A DNA stretch of 64,000 nt from Sophora flavescens (GCA_030762895.1 CM061062.1:135205104-135269103), one strand, 5' to 3'. Positions 22,900 to 35,777 are shown, counted from the first letter of the stretch. Numbers and translations: made by a program. Notes: generated from the letters alone by a model not told the origin.

Positions 22900-25800
22900 T
22901 CTCTCAAAAGAACATCATCAACTTATGATCTAAATTCCAATGATAACCCTGGGAACATGATTAACCAAGTGCAGTTGCAAGGCGAAAACTTGGGCTTAGG
23001 CTATGCGGATCTCTTTGCAAGCTTGTTGAATATGGGGTTTTATAGAAGGAACTATTGAACAACCGAAGGGAAAAATTTGAGATAGAGGATTGGTGGACTA
23101 TTCATTCCATGTTGATATCATGGATTTTACACCGTTGAGCCTAGCTCGCGCTCGACGATATCGTATATGGAAAATGCGAAAGACCTGTGGCAGGACACCA
23201 TGGTTGCATACTATGGAAAGATGAAAGCTTTGTGGGATGAGTTGGCCAACTATGACCAAATTTTGACTTGCACTTGTGGAGGTTGCAAGTGTGATATTGC
23301 AACAAAACTGGAAAAACGCCAGGAAGAAGGAAGAGTACATCAATTCCTTATGGGATTGGACGATGTGATTTATGGGACTGTTTGATCAAATCTGCTTGCT
23401 ATAGACCTTTTGCCATCATTAAACAAGGTGTATTCAACTTTGATACAGGAAGAAAGGATGAAGACTATCACTCGTGCCAAGGAAGAACAAGGGGAGATTA
23501 TGGGGCTTACAGTTCAAACGGGGGCCAGAACGAAGGGATATGGAGAAGTGAAGGATAAAACAATGGTTTGCTTGAATTGCAATCGAGTAGGTCATGTTGC
23601 AGCAAGCTATTTTCAACGCATCAGATATCCTGACTGGTGGGGTGATCGACCTCGAGGTGAAGGAAGAACCGGTGAACTGGGTAAAGTACAACTGTGTACC
23701 GGAGCCAGTGCAAGACGTGGGCGAGGTGGCACGGTACGTGCCAAAGCAGCACAAACTGTGTGAGCAAGTACAAGTGCTTCAATAGGGATTGTTGCATATG
23801 CATACAATTATGGCAGGACAGGACTGAGCAATGAACAATGGCAAACTTTGCTTGGGATGTTATATAGTCATATGCCAAGCACGAGGGAAAGGATGACCGT
23901 TAAGCATAAACATATTTCATGGATCATTGATCATTGATACATGGGCATCAAACCATATGACCATAAGTTTGAGAATCTGTGTGAATTACGGGATGTGCCC
24001 GGGTGCCCTGTTGGACTGCCAGATGGACAACATGTTACTTCAACCAAAGAAGGATCAATAAATCTTGATGGGGTCTCAAAACTTGAAAATGTTCTCTATG
24101 TTCCCAGTTTAAATTGCAACCTAATTTCCGTGTCGCAATTGATAGATGAGTCAAATTGTATCATCCAATTCACTAACAATTTGTGTGTTATACAGGACCA
24201 CATTTCGAGGATGCTGATTGGTGCGGGTGAACAAAGGGATGGGTTCTATTTTTTTATAAGGGGTTCTAGGCTTAAAGGCTTTCAGGACTAATTTAGCAAA
24301 TCATCTTGAACTTTAGCATAGGCGTTGGTGACATCCTTCCTTGAAAACTACCAAGTTAGCTCCTAATGCTACTTGTGGAAAAAGTAATGAGTCATTGAAT
24401 AAAGTATGTGATATATGTCAGCGAGAAAAATAGACTAGAGACAAATTTACTTTGAATGATCACAAAGCTTCTAACATTTTTGAACTAATTCATTTTGATT
24501 TATGGGGACCATATAGAACTCCATCTTCCTGTGGTTATTCATATTTTTTGACAATAGTAGATGATTATTCTCGTGCTGTATCAATATTTTTGTTAGTAGA
24601 CAAGAAAGAAGTATTACGTACGCTATTGAATTTTCTGGATATGGTGGAGAGGCAATATGATAAACAAGTTAAAATTGTTCGGAGTGATAATGGGGCAGAA
24701 TTTACGTGCATGAAAAATCATTTCCTGGAACATGGTATTATTTCTCAAACATCGTGCATAGGGGCACTTCAACAAAATGGAAGATTAGAGAGGAAACACT
24801 AGATTATTCTGCATGTAGCGCGAGCACTGTGCTTCCTAGGAAACCTTCGCATTAATTTCTGGGGTGAGTGTGTGTGTTAACTGCTAGTTCATTAATTAAT
24901 TGCACTCCATCTTTAGTTTTAAATGGAAAAACTCCATACAAAATTCTACACAGGGCAAGTGCCTTCATATGATCACTTGTGAGTGTTTGACATGTTGTGT
25001 TATGCACACAACTTAGGAAAGAAAGGATACACATTTTCTATCAAGAGTCTTCAGTGTATTTTCGTTAGGCATCCTGGTAAGAAGGAGTGGAAATTATATG
25101 ATCTAGAAACAAACGAATTTTTTGTGTCATGGGACATTGATTTCTTAAAAACAGAATTTCCATTCACTCAAGGAATCTCTACTCCTAGCTAGGGCGAGCT
25201 CTATAATAGGAATTTCTCATGGAGGAATTGATGAAGAGAATCATGGAAGAGTTGGAAGTGAAGGTCATACCCTTAGCAAAGATATGACAAAAATGGAAAT
25301 AGAGATTTGTATTGATGTAAGGGGACTAGGACGGGGACACAGAGTAAAGAGCCCATCAGTCCGTCTATAAAATTATGTGACTAATACAATTCGAAAAATA
25401 AGCCCTTCTACTAGTTCACCAATTCCAATGCATAATCTAGGTGTACCCTATCCTATAGCAAATTATGTTAATTGTGATAAATATTCTTTGCAACATAGAA
25501 AGTTTCATGGCGCTATTACTGCAGAACGAGAACCAATTAGTTTCCTTAAAGCCATAAAGGATGCTAGGTGGAGAGAAGCCATGTAGAATGAGATTTGGGC
25601 CCTTGAAAATAATGAAACATGGGTTGTTGAGCACTTACCAAAGAAGGCAATTGGTTGCAAGTGGGTGGACAAGATAAAGTACTGCTAAAATGCAACCGTG
25701 GAGTGATTTAAGGCTAGGTTGGTGATCTTTGGCAATCACCAAGTTGAAGGTGTTGACCATACATAAACATTTGCACAAATTGCTAATATGGTTACAATAC

Positions 25801-27047
25801 AGACAATCTTGGTCGTGGCAGCAGCGAGAGAGTAGGAGCTGCATCAAATGAATGTGCACAATGCTTTCCTTCATGGCGAGTTTCAAGAGGAGGTGTTAAT
25901 GAAAGTACCTCCAGGTTTTAATGTGCAACAACTGGTCATGGTGAGCTTCATAAATCACTATATGGGTTAAAACAGGCTCCAAGATGTTGGTTTGCCAAAC
26001 TTTCCACTACATTAAATGAATATGGTTTTAGCTAGTCCTATTTCAAATTTTCGTTATTCATCTTGTAGCATAAGGATGTGCAGATTGTTGTTTTTGTCTA
26101 TGTTAATGACTTAATAATCTCTAGTAATAATCATACTGCTATTCAAAAGTTCAAGACCTATTTGACTAATTCCTTTCATATGAAGGATTTGGGAACCTTG
26201 ATGTATTTCTGGGGTGTTGAAGTAGATAGGAATCCATTCGATATTTTTCTTTGCCAGCATAGATACGCTTTGGATATTACATTTGAAGCTCGACTACTAG
26301 GAGCTAAACCTATAAGCATTCCTTTGGAGAAGAACCACCGATTACTGTTGACTGATGGTTATTTGCTTGATAATCCAGAAAAATATCATCACTTGGTAGG
26401 TTGTCTCATATACCTTTGCTTTACTCAGCCAAATTTATCCTATTGTGTCCATACTCTTTCACAATTTATGCAACAACCAATAGAAGAACACCGGGAAGCT
26501 GCACTACGGGTGGTCCACTATTTGAAAGGTAACACTAGACAAGGCATTTTGTCGCGTCATTAATGTGTTTTGAAGCTGTATGGGTGGTGTGATTCAGATT
26601 GGGCAAGTTGTCCTTTCACTAGGAGATCTCTTACCACATGGTTTGTGCTCTTAGACAATTCTCCAATCTCTTGGAAGACTAAGAAACAACATTTAGTGTC
26701 TTGATCATCAGCAGAAGCAGAATATAGGTCCATGACAACATGATGTGAACTGAAGTGGTTAAAAGATGTTTTGTCCAACCTAGGTGTGACACATTCCAAG
26801 CCAATATGTCTTTATTGTGATAGTCAATCAACATTACATATAGCCAAGAACCCTGTTTTTCATGAATGAACAAAACACATTGAAATTGACAGACATTTTG
26901 TTTGAGATAAGATACTGAAAGGCAACACCCATCTAACAAATGTTCCTACTCATACACAACTAGCGGATATATTTACGAAGGCATTAGGCAAATCACAGTT
27001 TGACTATTTTCTTGGCAAGTTGGGCATTCTAAATCTTAATGCACCAA
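22900..27047 (+). pseudogene. Copia gag-pol polyprotein, multiply broken
   Basis: The order gag, protease, integrase, RT, RNase H is that of Ty1/Copia. Visible parts are: gag (YYGKMKALWDELANYDQI ~23200; QFLMGLDDVIYGTV ~23343); zinc knuckle region (CLNCNRVGHVAASY ~23570, final Cys replaced); protease around 23935, where the frame expected to give DTGASDHM reads DTWASNHM; integrase (HFDLWGPYRTPSSCGYSYFL ~24491; VRSDNGAEFT ~24676); RT, with the catalytic region at VYVNDLIIS (~26096), one residue away from the usual YVDD; and RNase H after 26563. Stops or frame changes at about 23383, 23761, 24290, 24800, 25190, 25584, 25686 and 26562 make it inactive. Confidence 0.88.
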
Positions 27048-27067
27048 TTAGAGGGGGGCATTAAACT

Positions 27068-27253
27068 TGAACGATGTGGACAGCATGGATGGTGTGAAAT
27101 TAACCATGTACTTAGGAATTAGCTTATCATTAATATCCTTGTAATTATAAATTGTATTTATTTCTAAGTGTATATAAACATCAAAGTATGCCGAGTGAAA
27201 TTGACTCAAGCAATTCTAAAACACCTGGTCTTTGAACCCACATAATTTTTACA
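27068..27253 (+). repeat. 3' LTR of the Copia element
   Basis: A stretch of about 186 bp starts TGAACGATGTGG and ends TTTTTACA, matching the right part of the 5' LTR. It lacks the internal duplication seen there. Confidence 0.75.
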
Positions 27254-28855
27254 CCTAATTTTAATTATTCAAGGATTTAAAATGAATGAATGATTAATCA
27301 AGTTATTGTTGAGGATGAAGAGTTTATAAAGAGTTTTAATTGAGAAACATGAATAAATTCGAATAAGTAAATCAAGAAGCCTATAGGAGACTTCATTAGA
27401 AGGTTATCAGAAAGCTATCATCAGATGTTTCCGAAGAAACTATGCTTATTAGGTTCTAATCATCATACATGCAGAAAGTACCCAACCTTAGTCCTTACAC
27501 AACTCTCTGCTCAAAACTCAAATCCTTTGAAGCTGTTAATAAGAGTCAGAAAACAACTTTTTGACCATTAGAAACTTCATCACAAAGGTTCATCAGGAGC
27601 TTCTGAGTTCCCAAAGGTAAACAACTCAAAGACCGCAAAAAGAAGAAAGAGGAAAAAGGTTTTTACATTTGAAAATAAATCTGAAAAACGAATTTAAATC
27701 TTCGCCAATGGTCACAAACAACTAATTGAAGAGAAGAACATCTATTTAAGGACCAAAGTGAAGATTCAGGTCCTTTCTCCTTAAACCAGTCAAGAAACTG
27801 TTGATCATTGTTCTGTAAAAGTCTAAGGAGTGTGTATACAACTTGATTCAAAAAGGTCATCCACTCATTGAGTGTATAAAAACTATTAGAAAGTTTTACC
27901 TTTCACTTCGTGTAATTTCATTTTATCCCAAGCTAGTTAGTGAGAACTAGTATTGGTTTGAGAATGTTGGTGAGCCTGCAAAGGCTTTGTGTAAAGAACG
28001 CGGGTGTTAAGCCTATAAAGCAACTGGTGTGGAGAAGCCTGAAAAGACTGTGTGAAACAAATAATACTTGGTGTATGCTAGAAGTAGTGAAGAATACTTA
28101 TAAATTTTTTATTGAATAATTGAAAAATCCAACAGAGTGTTGGATGAACTAGGATAAAATCAGTTGTGCAGTATCTCTATCATTGAATCTCTTTATATTT
28201 TGTAGTTTTACTTTTCAACTGTTCATAACATATTTATGGGTTCAAGTTGTTGGACACTTTCTGTCTGAGTATTAAAAGAAGCTTCTAAGCAAGTATTGGT
28301 TTGACCTATCAACGTCTCAGAATCAAGCTTGTAATATTCATTACTATTTTCCAAAGAAAATACTTTATGATAATAAATTTAGTTGGTTCAAAAACCTCTG
28401 ATTACATGTTTAAGTTTCTGAACACCTATTGAGTTGAAAGATAAGTTTATGAGTTTTTAAGTTTCTTAATCTTAAGTTGATTTATCAAACGCCCAAAAAG
28501 CAAGCTTGTGGTATTCAGTGCTATTTTCTGAAAAGATTGCATACTTAGAAAATCAACTTAAGGCTATTTTTTAAATGAGAAGCTGTTGGACACATCATAT
28601 ATCAAAGTTGTTGATCAATCTTTTGAGCAACAGAAACTATTCTTAGAGATTAAGTTATCTCATATACAACTCAGAAAATTATCTTGAACTATTTAAGATC
28701 GCCTGAGACTTAGTCATCTTTTATATTCATTTTATTATACCTCAGAAAGGTAACCATTCTGAGTAAGTGACTAACAATGTCTTAAACCTTATGAGTGTCA
28801 AGTCTTAATTTTATGTAGATCATCAGAAGTTTATTATTTGTTTAGGTTAAAAGTA
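27254..28855 (+). mobile_element. Probable SIRE/Maximus-like LTR remnant, plus orientation
   Basis: No coding region is supported. The stretch 27955-28230 (GTGAGCCTGCAAAGGC, GGAGAAGCCTGAAAAG, GGATGAACTAGGATAAAATC) has the R/U5-like make-up seen at 1-140 of the window. 28290-28560 contains an imperfect internal repeat (CAAGCTTGTRRTATTCA at about 28325 and 28502). No primer site or terminal dinucleotides could be fixed. It is probably old LTR DNA into which the next element inserted in opposite orientation. Confidence 0.4.
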
Positions 28856-30524
28856 TGAAGTTGACACAAGGAAACACAAGAAGGGGGGGTTGAATTGTGT
28901 TTCTTAATAGATTTTCAAAAAAGTCTTTTCTCAAACATTTTACAAGCAAAACAATAAGAACAACACACAAACTGGAAAACGCTTTTGAAGAGATAATAAA
29001 CTCAGATTCAGAACCCCACAGTTAGTATAAACAAAAACTGTAAAAGATAAGGGTTTAGAAGATTCACACAAGTGTTTTATCTTGGTTCACTCTCTTCCAA
29101 CCAAGAGTTACGTCCAATCCCTTCAACCTGAAGGTTTTTCTCCATTATAATCCAATAGCTTTACAAGTATTCAACACCTCTTCAGGCTACAAGTATCCTT
29201 TCTCTACCAGGCCTCTTCAGGTTCTAACTCTAACAAAGAGATTTAAAGCTTTGATCTAAGAACTCACTATGTGTGAGGATTTGAAAGTTTAAGATCAACA
29301 AGATTTACAAGTAAACTTGTGTTACAGTTTCAACAGAGTTTTTGCACTATGATAGCAGAGCTTGTGTTATTGCGTATATCTATATATTGAATCTATGTCC
29401 ATATGCTCCTCGAAGTTCTTCAAGTATATATATAGCTGAAGTGCTTCTCTGTCTTGATCTTCTTCAACGGTCTTCAAATTGTATCCATTTAGATTTAGCA
29501 TTAAATGCTTGGATCCGTTGAGACTGATAACTTGATATGCTTCACTGAGAAGTGCTGTTGTTTAAAAGAGGAATGCTCAAAGTAGAACAATCACTTCTCT
29601 ACAGTACCAAAGGTTGCTTTCTGACTTACCATCTTTGTACTTGACTTGATCTTTACAACAATGTATTTTGACAGAGTACAAAGGTTTATGGTTTCGATGG
29701 TACGAAGTTCTTTTATCCAAGAGATAAAGATTTTATACAAAAGAAGCATCAAGGTAAAAGACATATATTCTTTATATTAAATAAGAAATCATTTGAAATA
29801 AATTCATTGTGGACCAGATTGCATTAAATCTCATATTCAAGGTAGCAAACATATAGAACATATAGCCATCTACTTAGTTTTAAGAACGCATCTATACAAG
29901 AGTTTAATTCTGCTCGTTCACTGTTGTGGCAGAAGCGCTCGTCCACTAAAGTGGTAGAAGCGCTCGTCTACTAATGTGATAGAAGCGCTCATCTACTAAT
30001 GTGGCAGAGGCGCTCGTCTACTAATGTGCCAGAAGCGCTCGTCTACTAAAGTGGCAGAAGCGCTCGTCCACTAAATTGACAGAAGTGCTCGTCTACTAAT
30101 ATAGTAGAGGTGATCGTCCACACAAGTCTTTGGACTTGCTAAGTCCTTAATGAGAAGCTCCGTCCAATGACGTAGCATATGGAGCTCGTCTACTAGGTTA
30201 CTTTGTGTTTTAGTAACGCTTCTTCCTTAGTTAACTCTAAGATCTCGTCTATTCTTATTTTAACGACCTCGTCTACCATATATAAAGCTAAAGACTCAGA
30301 ATTTTACCAAGAGTTGTAGACTGGTCTAGAGGTTTGAACTAGAATCTGTAGATTCCATACTTTAAATTTTAGTTCCTCTGACTCGCATAAAATCAAGTAA
30401 TCCCTGCATACTTATAACAAACAAGTTAGATCTTTGACAAATACTTTGCCATACAAATTTAACCTTTTTGTTAACATCAAAACTTAAGAGATTATTTTAA
30501 TCCAAAACGACTTTGGTTCCAACA
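28856..30524 (-). repeat. 3' LTR of a minus-strand SIRE/Maximus-type Copia element
   Basis: On the minus strand it starts TGTTGGAACCAAAGTCG (30524 downwards). It is directly preceded by TCAAAAAGGGGGAGAT, the characteristic polypurine signature of SIRE/Maximus elements (plus-strand 30525-30540, part of GATGATGACAAAAACC-flanked sequence). It ends ...GTCAACTTCA at 28856, shortly after AACACAATTCAACCCCCCC. It contains a 25-bp tandem repeat (29931-30130). The element's other LTR lies outside the window or is lost. Confidence 0.8.
29931..30130 (-). repeat. 25-bp tandem repeat, eight copies, inside the SIRE-type LTR
   Basis: AGAAGCGCTCGTCTACTAAT followed by GTGGC repeats at exact 25-base steps, with unit starts at 29931, 29956, 29981, 30006, 30031, 30056, 30081 and 30106. 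Units differ at a few positions, the last two most. The core AGCGCT is palindromic. Because 25 is not a multiple of three, this is not a protein repeat. Confidence 0.95.
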
Positions 30525-30540
30525 ATCTCCCCCTTTTTGA
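30525..30540 (-). promoter_or_regulatory. Polypurine tract of the SIRE-type element
   Basis: Minus-strand TCAAAAAGGGGGAGAT lies directly before the LTR start TGTTGG. It marks the element's orientation as minus. Confidence 0.85.
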
Positions 30541-30928
30541 TGATGACAAAAACCAATTAAATTTGAGTGAGCAAAGTCTAAGAGAGCTACAGAGCTCCCC
30601 CTAAGACAAAGCATTCAAACTTAAAGAGTAAAACAGATAAGCAGCAACATATAACGGTTTTAACATATCAGATCAGTCATGTTGAAAACATAGTATCAGA
30701 GTTAACTATTTTAACAGAGCTTATAAGTCCAAACATAGATAGCAAAATCAGATCATATTAAGCACAAGTATGCAGCAAAATAGTATGCATGTGAAAACAA
30801 ACATGTATAACCAAAAACTGACTTTATATAAAATTTAATTTCAATATCCTTTATCCCCCTTTTTTGTCATCATACAAAAAGGAAACAGGAGTTGACCATC
30901 ATTGTCAATATAAAGGAATAGAAGAAGG

Positions 30929-32480
30929 CTAAGAGGAGGGTGGAGGTGGTGAAGGAGGGTTCTGGTTTGGTGGAGGTGGATGAGGTTGAGTTGGCAGATT
31001 GTGACTCTGTTGAAAACTTTGCACAATGCTCATCATCTGGTTGATCATTATATTCGTTGGAGCCAGGGATTTTGCAACTTGCTCTCTCACTTGTTCCTTG
31101 ACCTCAACCTTTACTCTCTCTTCTATAATTTTTCCAATTGTCTCTTCAAAGTTTGGAGGCAGTGAGGGCCTTGAACTTCCAGCACTGTCTTGAGCATGTG
31201 CTAGGCTTGGAACAGTGTCTAGAGCTCTGGAAGTTTGAGGGTGCTCATTAGGATGAATGACAGTCAGAGCCATTGGCCGAGATGAGCGTTTCTCAGAAGT
31301 GCTTGGTCTAGGAACAGACTCAGTAACTTCCTCAACCTCAACAACTGGTTGAACAGAGTCAACATCCATAGCAGGTCTTCGATTATTATTTCCTCATCAT
31401 TGTGCTCTGAAGGTGGAGATGGTGGTGGTGATGAAGCAAAGGTGAGTACAGGAGGAGGCAGCTCTTTAGCCCAGTGGACAAGGTCTTCTTCATAGACAGG
31501 GTTGATGACAGGAATCCAAAGAGTGTCCTTGTAAATGAAGAATATGGCATTTGAGAGTCCACATTTGCCTCTAACTTTAGGAATTCTTCATTCAGACCAG
31601 AAGAAGAAGCTTCCTTAGCACAGTCCAGCATGTGATTTGCCCAAATGGCAAAAGCAGAATCTTGATCAATGTCTTCAACTGGCCGTGACAACCAGAAATT
31701 AATCATATTTTGATCATAAGGTTCAACAGTATCAGGATTGATAAAGCAGGAACTGTCTTCTAGTTTCTTTGCAGTGCTCCTCTGCTTCTTCAGATCCTTG
31801 TCTTTGTTCAGATCTATCATTGGTAATATTGGAGGAATCATATAGGGTATGACACCAATCTTTGTCTTCTTCTTGGTGTGAAACAACCAAGTTGGAGGGA
31901 CAAAGTTTGCAGCCCTGACATATCTTGGTAATTCAAACTCATTCTGCAGGAAGGAATACATGAGGTGATCCACAAGACTTATAGCTCTGTCATAAATACT
32001 TGGATGTCTGAAAGTCTCCCAAGAAGTTTCTCTGTGCAGAATGAATTTAGGTCTTCCTTTTGTTCTTAACCTTTTATGGATGATTGATGGAGCATTTGCT
32101 TTGCAATGGTCAGTTTCCCACACAGGTATGATGTGCCTGTTGACACCATCTGTGAAAGGTTTGAAGGGAGGGGATTATTGAGGTTTGGGTAGATTTTTCT
32201 ATGTGGGAATTTTGTAGTGGAAGGTGAGTAAGGGCAGGTCCAATGTGGTTGTGTAGAGTGGATGGATTGAGTATGTATTCTGGGTATTGAATGGACTCAG
32301 GTTCATACTCATATTCTGGTAAAGGATAGAAAGGTCTGGTTGAAACAGGTTCAGGTTCATGTTGATGGTAGAGGATTTTCGAGTCTTTTTTACTTTGGCC
32401 CAGCTTTCAGCTTTTCCATCATAGAGAACTGAAGGGTGAGTGTAAGGAAATTTGGTTCTATGTATTTTGGGAAAGGGGGC
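30929..32480 (-). pseudogene. Env-position ORF of the SIRE-type element (main part, frameshifted)
   Basis: Minus-strand coding DNA sits between where pol would be and the 3' LTR, the place where SIRE-type elements carry an extra, envelope-like ORF. Three frames join. 32480-32190 is Pro/Glu/Tyr-rich (RPFYPLPEYEYEPESIQYPE). 32123-31386 includes SLVDHLMYSFLQNEFELPRY and PPILPMIDLNKDKDLKKQRS. 31369-30929 has a helical, charged segment (KIIEERVKVEVKEQVREQVA) followed by a Pro-rich C-terminus (PPPPNQNPPSPPPPSS). Frameshifts lie near 32150-32190 and 31385. No signal peptide or membrane segment is obvious. Function is unknown; the env-like label is positional inference. Confidence 0.6.
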
Positions 32481-33504
32481 TGTAACAGCCTGATTTTAAT
32501 TATGATGTTCAACCGGTTAAAATATAATTAAATTATATTTTAAATTTGAGAGTTAGAAAGTGTTTTTGATTAAAATAAAATCATATTCTTAGTCTATTTT
32601 ATGGTAGAGGGTTACTGTAAAATTTTCGGTTGAAAATTCAGACGAAAGTCGGTCTATGTTTTCACTGTCGGTACAAGTTTCCTGTACAGAAAACCTAATT
32701 TTGACCCGTGAATGAGATAGTTAGTGTTTTTATTATGTTTCCTTCAACTTTGGTTATTTTTAAAATTTGCGTTCAAAAATAAAATATAATATTTTATTCG
32801 GGCGAAAACGTCGGAAGAATTACGATTGGAAATGCAACCGGGTACGAAATGGAGCAGAATAGGAGACATAAAAGGCTTGAGGTGACATGAGGGAGTGAGG
32901 TGACTCACTAGAGGTATGACATAAGCTACCTCCTAAAAAGTGGTCATGATGGACTTTTTGAAATATATCATATTATATTCTAAAAACCTATTTTTCTCTT
33001 TCCTCTTCAACCAAACAAGGCACAAGGTCAAAAATTACTCTCCAAGCTCATTCTCTCTCCAAAATTTCGTGCTCCCCTCTCCCTCCTCTATAAAATCATC
33101 ACTCATCTTCATTCTCTCATTTTCTTCCTCCATCTTCATACTTCTTCAACTTCTTCCATTTCTTCTTTCTTCAAACACTTAAAGCTTCCATTTTTATTAG
33201 TCTTTTCCACTTGAGTTCTTCATTAATGTTCTTCCTTATACTAAGGGTAATGCCTCATATGAATCCTTTTGCAAGTTTCATCTTTTATTTCTTGGTTTGC
33301 TTTATGTGTTCTTTATATGCTTTAAACTTCTAAAATCTCTCTAAAATGGTAGAAAACTCCTTTTGAGTTGAAACCACTTTCTATAGTCTTGTATTAACTT
33401 ATATTTTCACATACTAAGAGGTTGTGTAAAAAAAAATCTCTACCTATCTCTTCCAATGAAGGCAGGATGCTTGCATTTGTGACCTAGGAAGTTTTTGTTT
33501 CAAC

Positions 33505-34700
33505 TTTTGGAATATGATCATGTGTTTGAGTTTCTAACTATCCATTGATCTTAAATCTATAAATCTTGGAAGTTTTGATAGCTTGTTCTTATGATGGCTG
33601 AAAATATGAATAAGTAAGCCTAGGATACTATGTTTCAACTTTCCAAGTATGATCATGGATTTAGAACTCTTAATACATTGTGATTCGAAACCTAAGAGTT
33701 ATTGTTAAACAAAGAATATTTTCCTCATCATCCTATGATAGCCGAAACTTAGTGTTTAGGTGCTAGGATGTGTGAGTTTTTATTTTTCCAAAATGATCAC
33801 GGACTTAAGCTCCATAAGATATTTGGATGCTAAGTCTAAGAGATTGGAAAGTTTAAGGATTTCTAACTTGTTTATTCTATGTTATTAAAGCTAGGATGTA
33901 TTACTTTCATTTTTCCAATATGATCATGGACTTGAGCTCCATAAGATATTTGGATGCCAAGTCTAAGAGATTGGAATGTTTAAGTTTCCATTGTTTTCCA
34001 AGATGATCATGGATTTGAGCTCCATAAGATATTTGGATGCCAAGTCTAAGAGATTGGAATGTTTAAGTTTCCATTGTTTTCCAAGATGATCATGGATTTG
34101 AGCTCCATAAGATATTTGGATGCTAAGTATAAGAGACTGGAATGTTTAAGTTTCCATTATTTTCCAAAATGATCGTGGACTTAAGCTCCATAAGATATTT
34201 GGATGCTAAGTCTAAGAGATTGGAAAATTTAAGGATTTCTAACTTGTTTATTCTATGTTATTAAATCTAGGATGTATTACTTTCATTTTTCCAAGATGAT
34301 CATGGACTTGAGCTCCATAAGATATTTGGATGCTAAGTCTAAGAGATTGGAATGTTTAAGTTTCCATTGTTTTCCAAAATGATCATGGACTTGTGCTCCA
34401 TAAGATATTTGGATGCTAAGTCTAAGAGATTGAAAAGTTTAAAGATTTCTAACCTATAAATCCTATGAAGGCCGAACCTAGAAGGTTATGGACCTAGGAT
34501 ACTTTGTTCATATTTTTCCAAAATGATCACGGTTTTGAGATCCTTAATACATATGGATGCTAAACCTAAGAGATTGGAAAGTTTAGTGAATGCTAGCCTA
34601 TTTTACTAGCCTTGGCCGAATACCCTAAGTGTATAACTTAGTGGGATTTTAATTCAACTTTGTTAAATGATCATTGTTTATGAACTTCTAACACTTAAGG
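33505..34700 (+). repeat. ~82-bp irregular tandem repeats within the LTR
   Basis: About ten units of the form TTTTCCAAGATGATCATGGA, then TTGAGCTCCATAAGATATTT, GGATGCTAAGTCTAAGAGAT and TGGAATGTTTAAG. The closest units are spaced 82-84 bp (33922, 34004, 34088, 34172) and others 110-150 bp. The same units recur in the 3' LTR (about 38340-39260) and, reversed, in the LTR at 58480-59300. Confidence 0.88.
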
Positions 34701-35497
34701 ATCTTAAATCCATGAGTTGTATAATTTTCGGGAATCTCTAACCCTAAGAAATAGTCTTGGCCGAACCTATACCTTGTGGTTTAGTGTTCTTATTTGATAT
34801 TAACTTGTGATTTTGAGTTCATAACCTTAGACTTCCATCGCGGAGGAAACGAGGACGTTCGTGGTATACCTCTTCGAGCATCTAATCTCCTTACCTTCGC
34901 AGAAGGTGGAGTTAGCACTTTGTGGTGTGACAACGAGGAGCTTCGAGTTCGGGAGTCCGGTGATAACCCAGGTGGGGGAAAGAACCAACCTATCGTCGGA
35001 ATGGATAAGTATTAGATTATATAATAATTGTGTAGGGCGACCTAAACCCTACTAGTAGTCGAGTAATCGACAAGACCATAATCACATTGGAAACCTTTTC
35101 TGAAAATCCAATGGCGATTCGGGGATTGTAGGTTTATTGACATTAGGTTGATCTTTATATTCTTGATGGTTGATTTGATTTTATTACCTTTATTGAATTG
35201 ATTTTGTGCTATGTTGGTAATATGGGAATATTTTGATTGATATTGTGTTATGCATGATCTGCCTGGTTTTTTTTTTATTATGCTTAGTGGATTTTTAAGC
35301 AAAGATATATATGTTGTCTAAGAGATGATTGTTTTGGGTGTGAGGATAACGATGATTTAGAAGTTCCTAACTTAGATGAGGAATGTTAAAGAGGTGTTAT
35401 GGCATAGAATATGTGTCAAGTTCTAATGGAAGGTTAAGGCACTAAGATGTTAAAACGGGTTGGTGAGATTCAAGTACAGGTGTTGTTGTCCACAACC

Positions 35498-35777
35498 GTG
35501 TATTGGTAATATAATACACAAGGACAAAAGTGTATTGGTAATATAATACACAAATACAAAAGTGTACTGGTAATATAATACGTAAGGACATCTGTGTATT
35601 GGTAATATAATACACCGTGTATTGGTAATATAATACACCGTGTATTGGTAATATAATACACGTAAAACATTTATGTGTATTGGTAATATAATACATCGTG
35701 TATTGGTAATATAATACACATAAAACACTTATGTGTATTGGTAATATAATACACCGTGTATTGGTAATATAATACAC
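35498..35777. repeat. Ten-copy hairpin repeat array (GTGTATT...AATACAC)
   Basis: Ten 22-base units each carry the arms GTGTATT and AATACAC around the 8-base centre GGTAATAT. Starts are 35498, 35530, 35562, 35593, 35617, 35640, 35675, 35698, 35733 and 35756. Spacers are either 1-2 bases (CC, C) or about 10-14 bases (AAGGACAAAA-like or GTAAAACATTTAT-like). Each unit can fold on itself, and neighbours can cross-pair. The array is missing from the 3' LTR. Confidence 0.95.

Larger units (their letters stand above)
22474..27253 (+). mobile_element. Decayed Ty1/Copia element, ~4.8 kb
   Basis: Related ends of a few hundred bases flank a Copia-ordered pol. The 5' LTR ends CCCACATACTTTTTACA at 22788 and is followed directly by a primer site, TGGTATCAGGAGCC. 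The 3' LTR ends CCCACATAATTTTTACA at 27253 and is preceded by the polypurine run AGAGGGGGGCA (27050-27060). The outer left boundary is uncertain by about 10-15 bp, and no convincing target duplication was found, so the flanks may have decayed. Confidence 0.85.

Noticed and set aside
29931..30130. CRISPR-like regular repeats (25-bp period)
   Set aside because: Units are contiguous without unique spacers and lie in a plant LTR. It is a minisatellite.
32940..33182. 80-aa Ser/Phe-rich ORF in the long LTR
   Set aside because: It is pyrimidine-rich sequence of the LTR. The counterpart in the 3' LTR is not open in the same way, and no domain is present.
35442..35777. Three overlapping minus-strand ORFs with CIILPIH/YYQYT repeats
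   Set aside because: These are translations of the hairpin repeat array in different frames.
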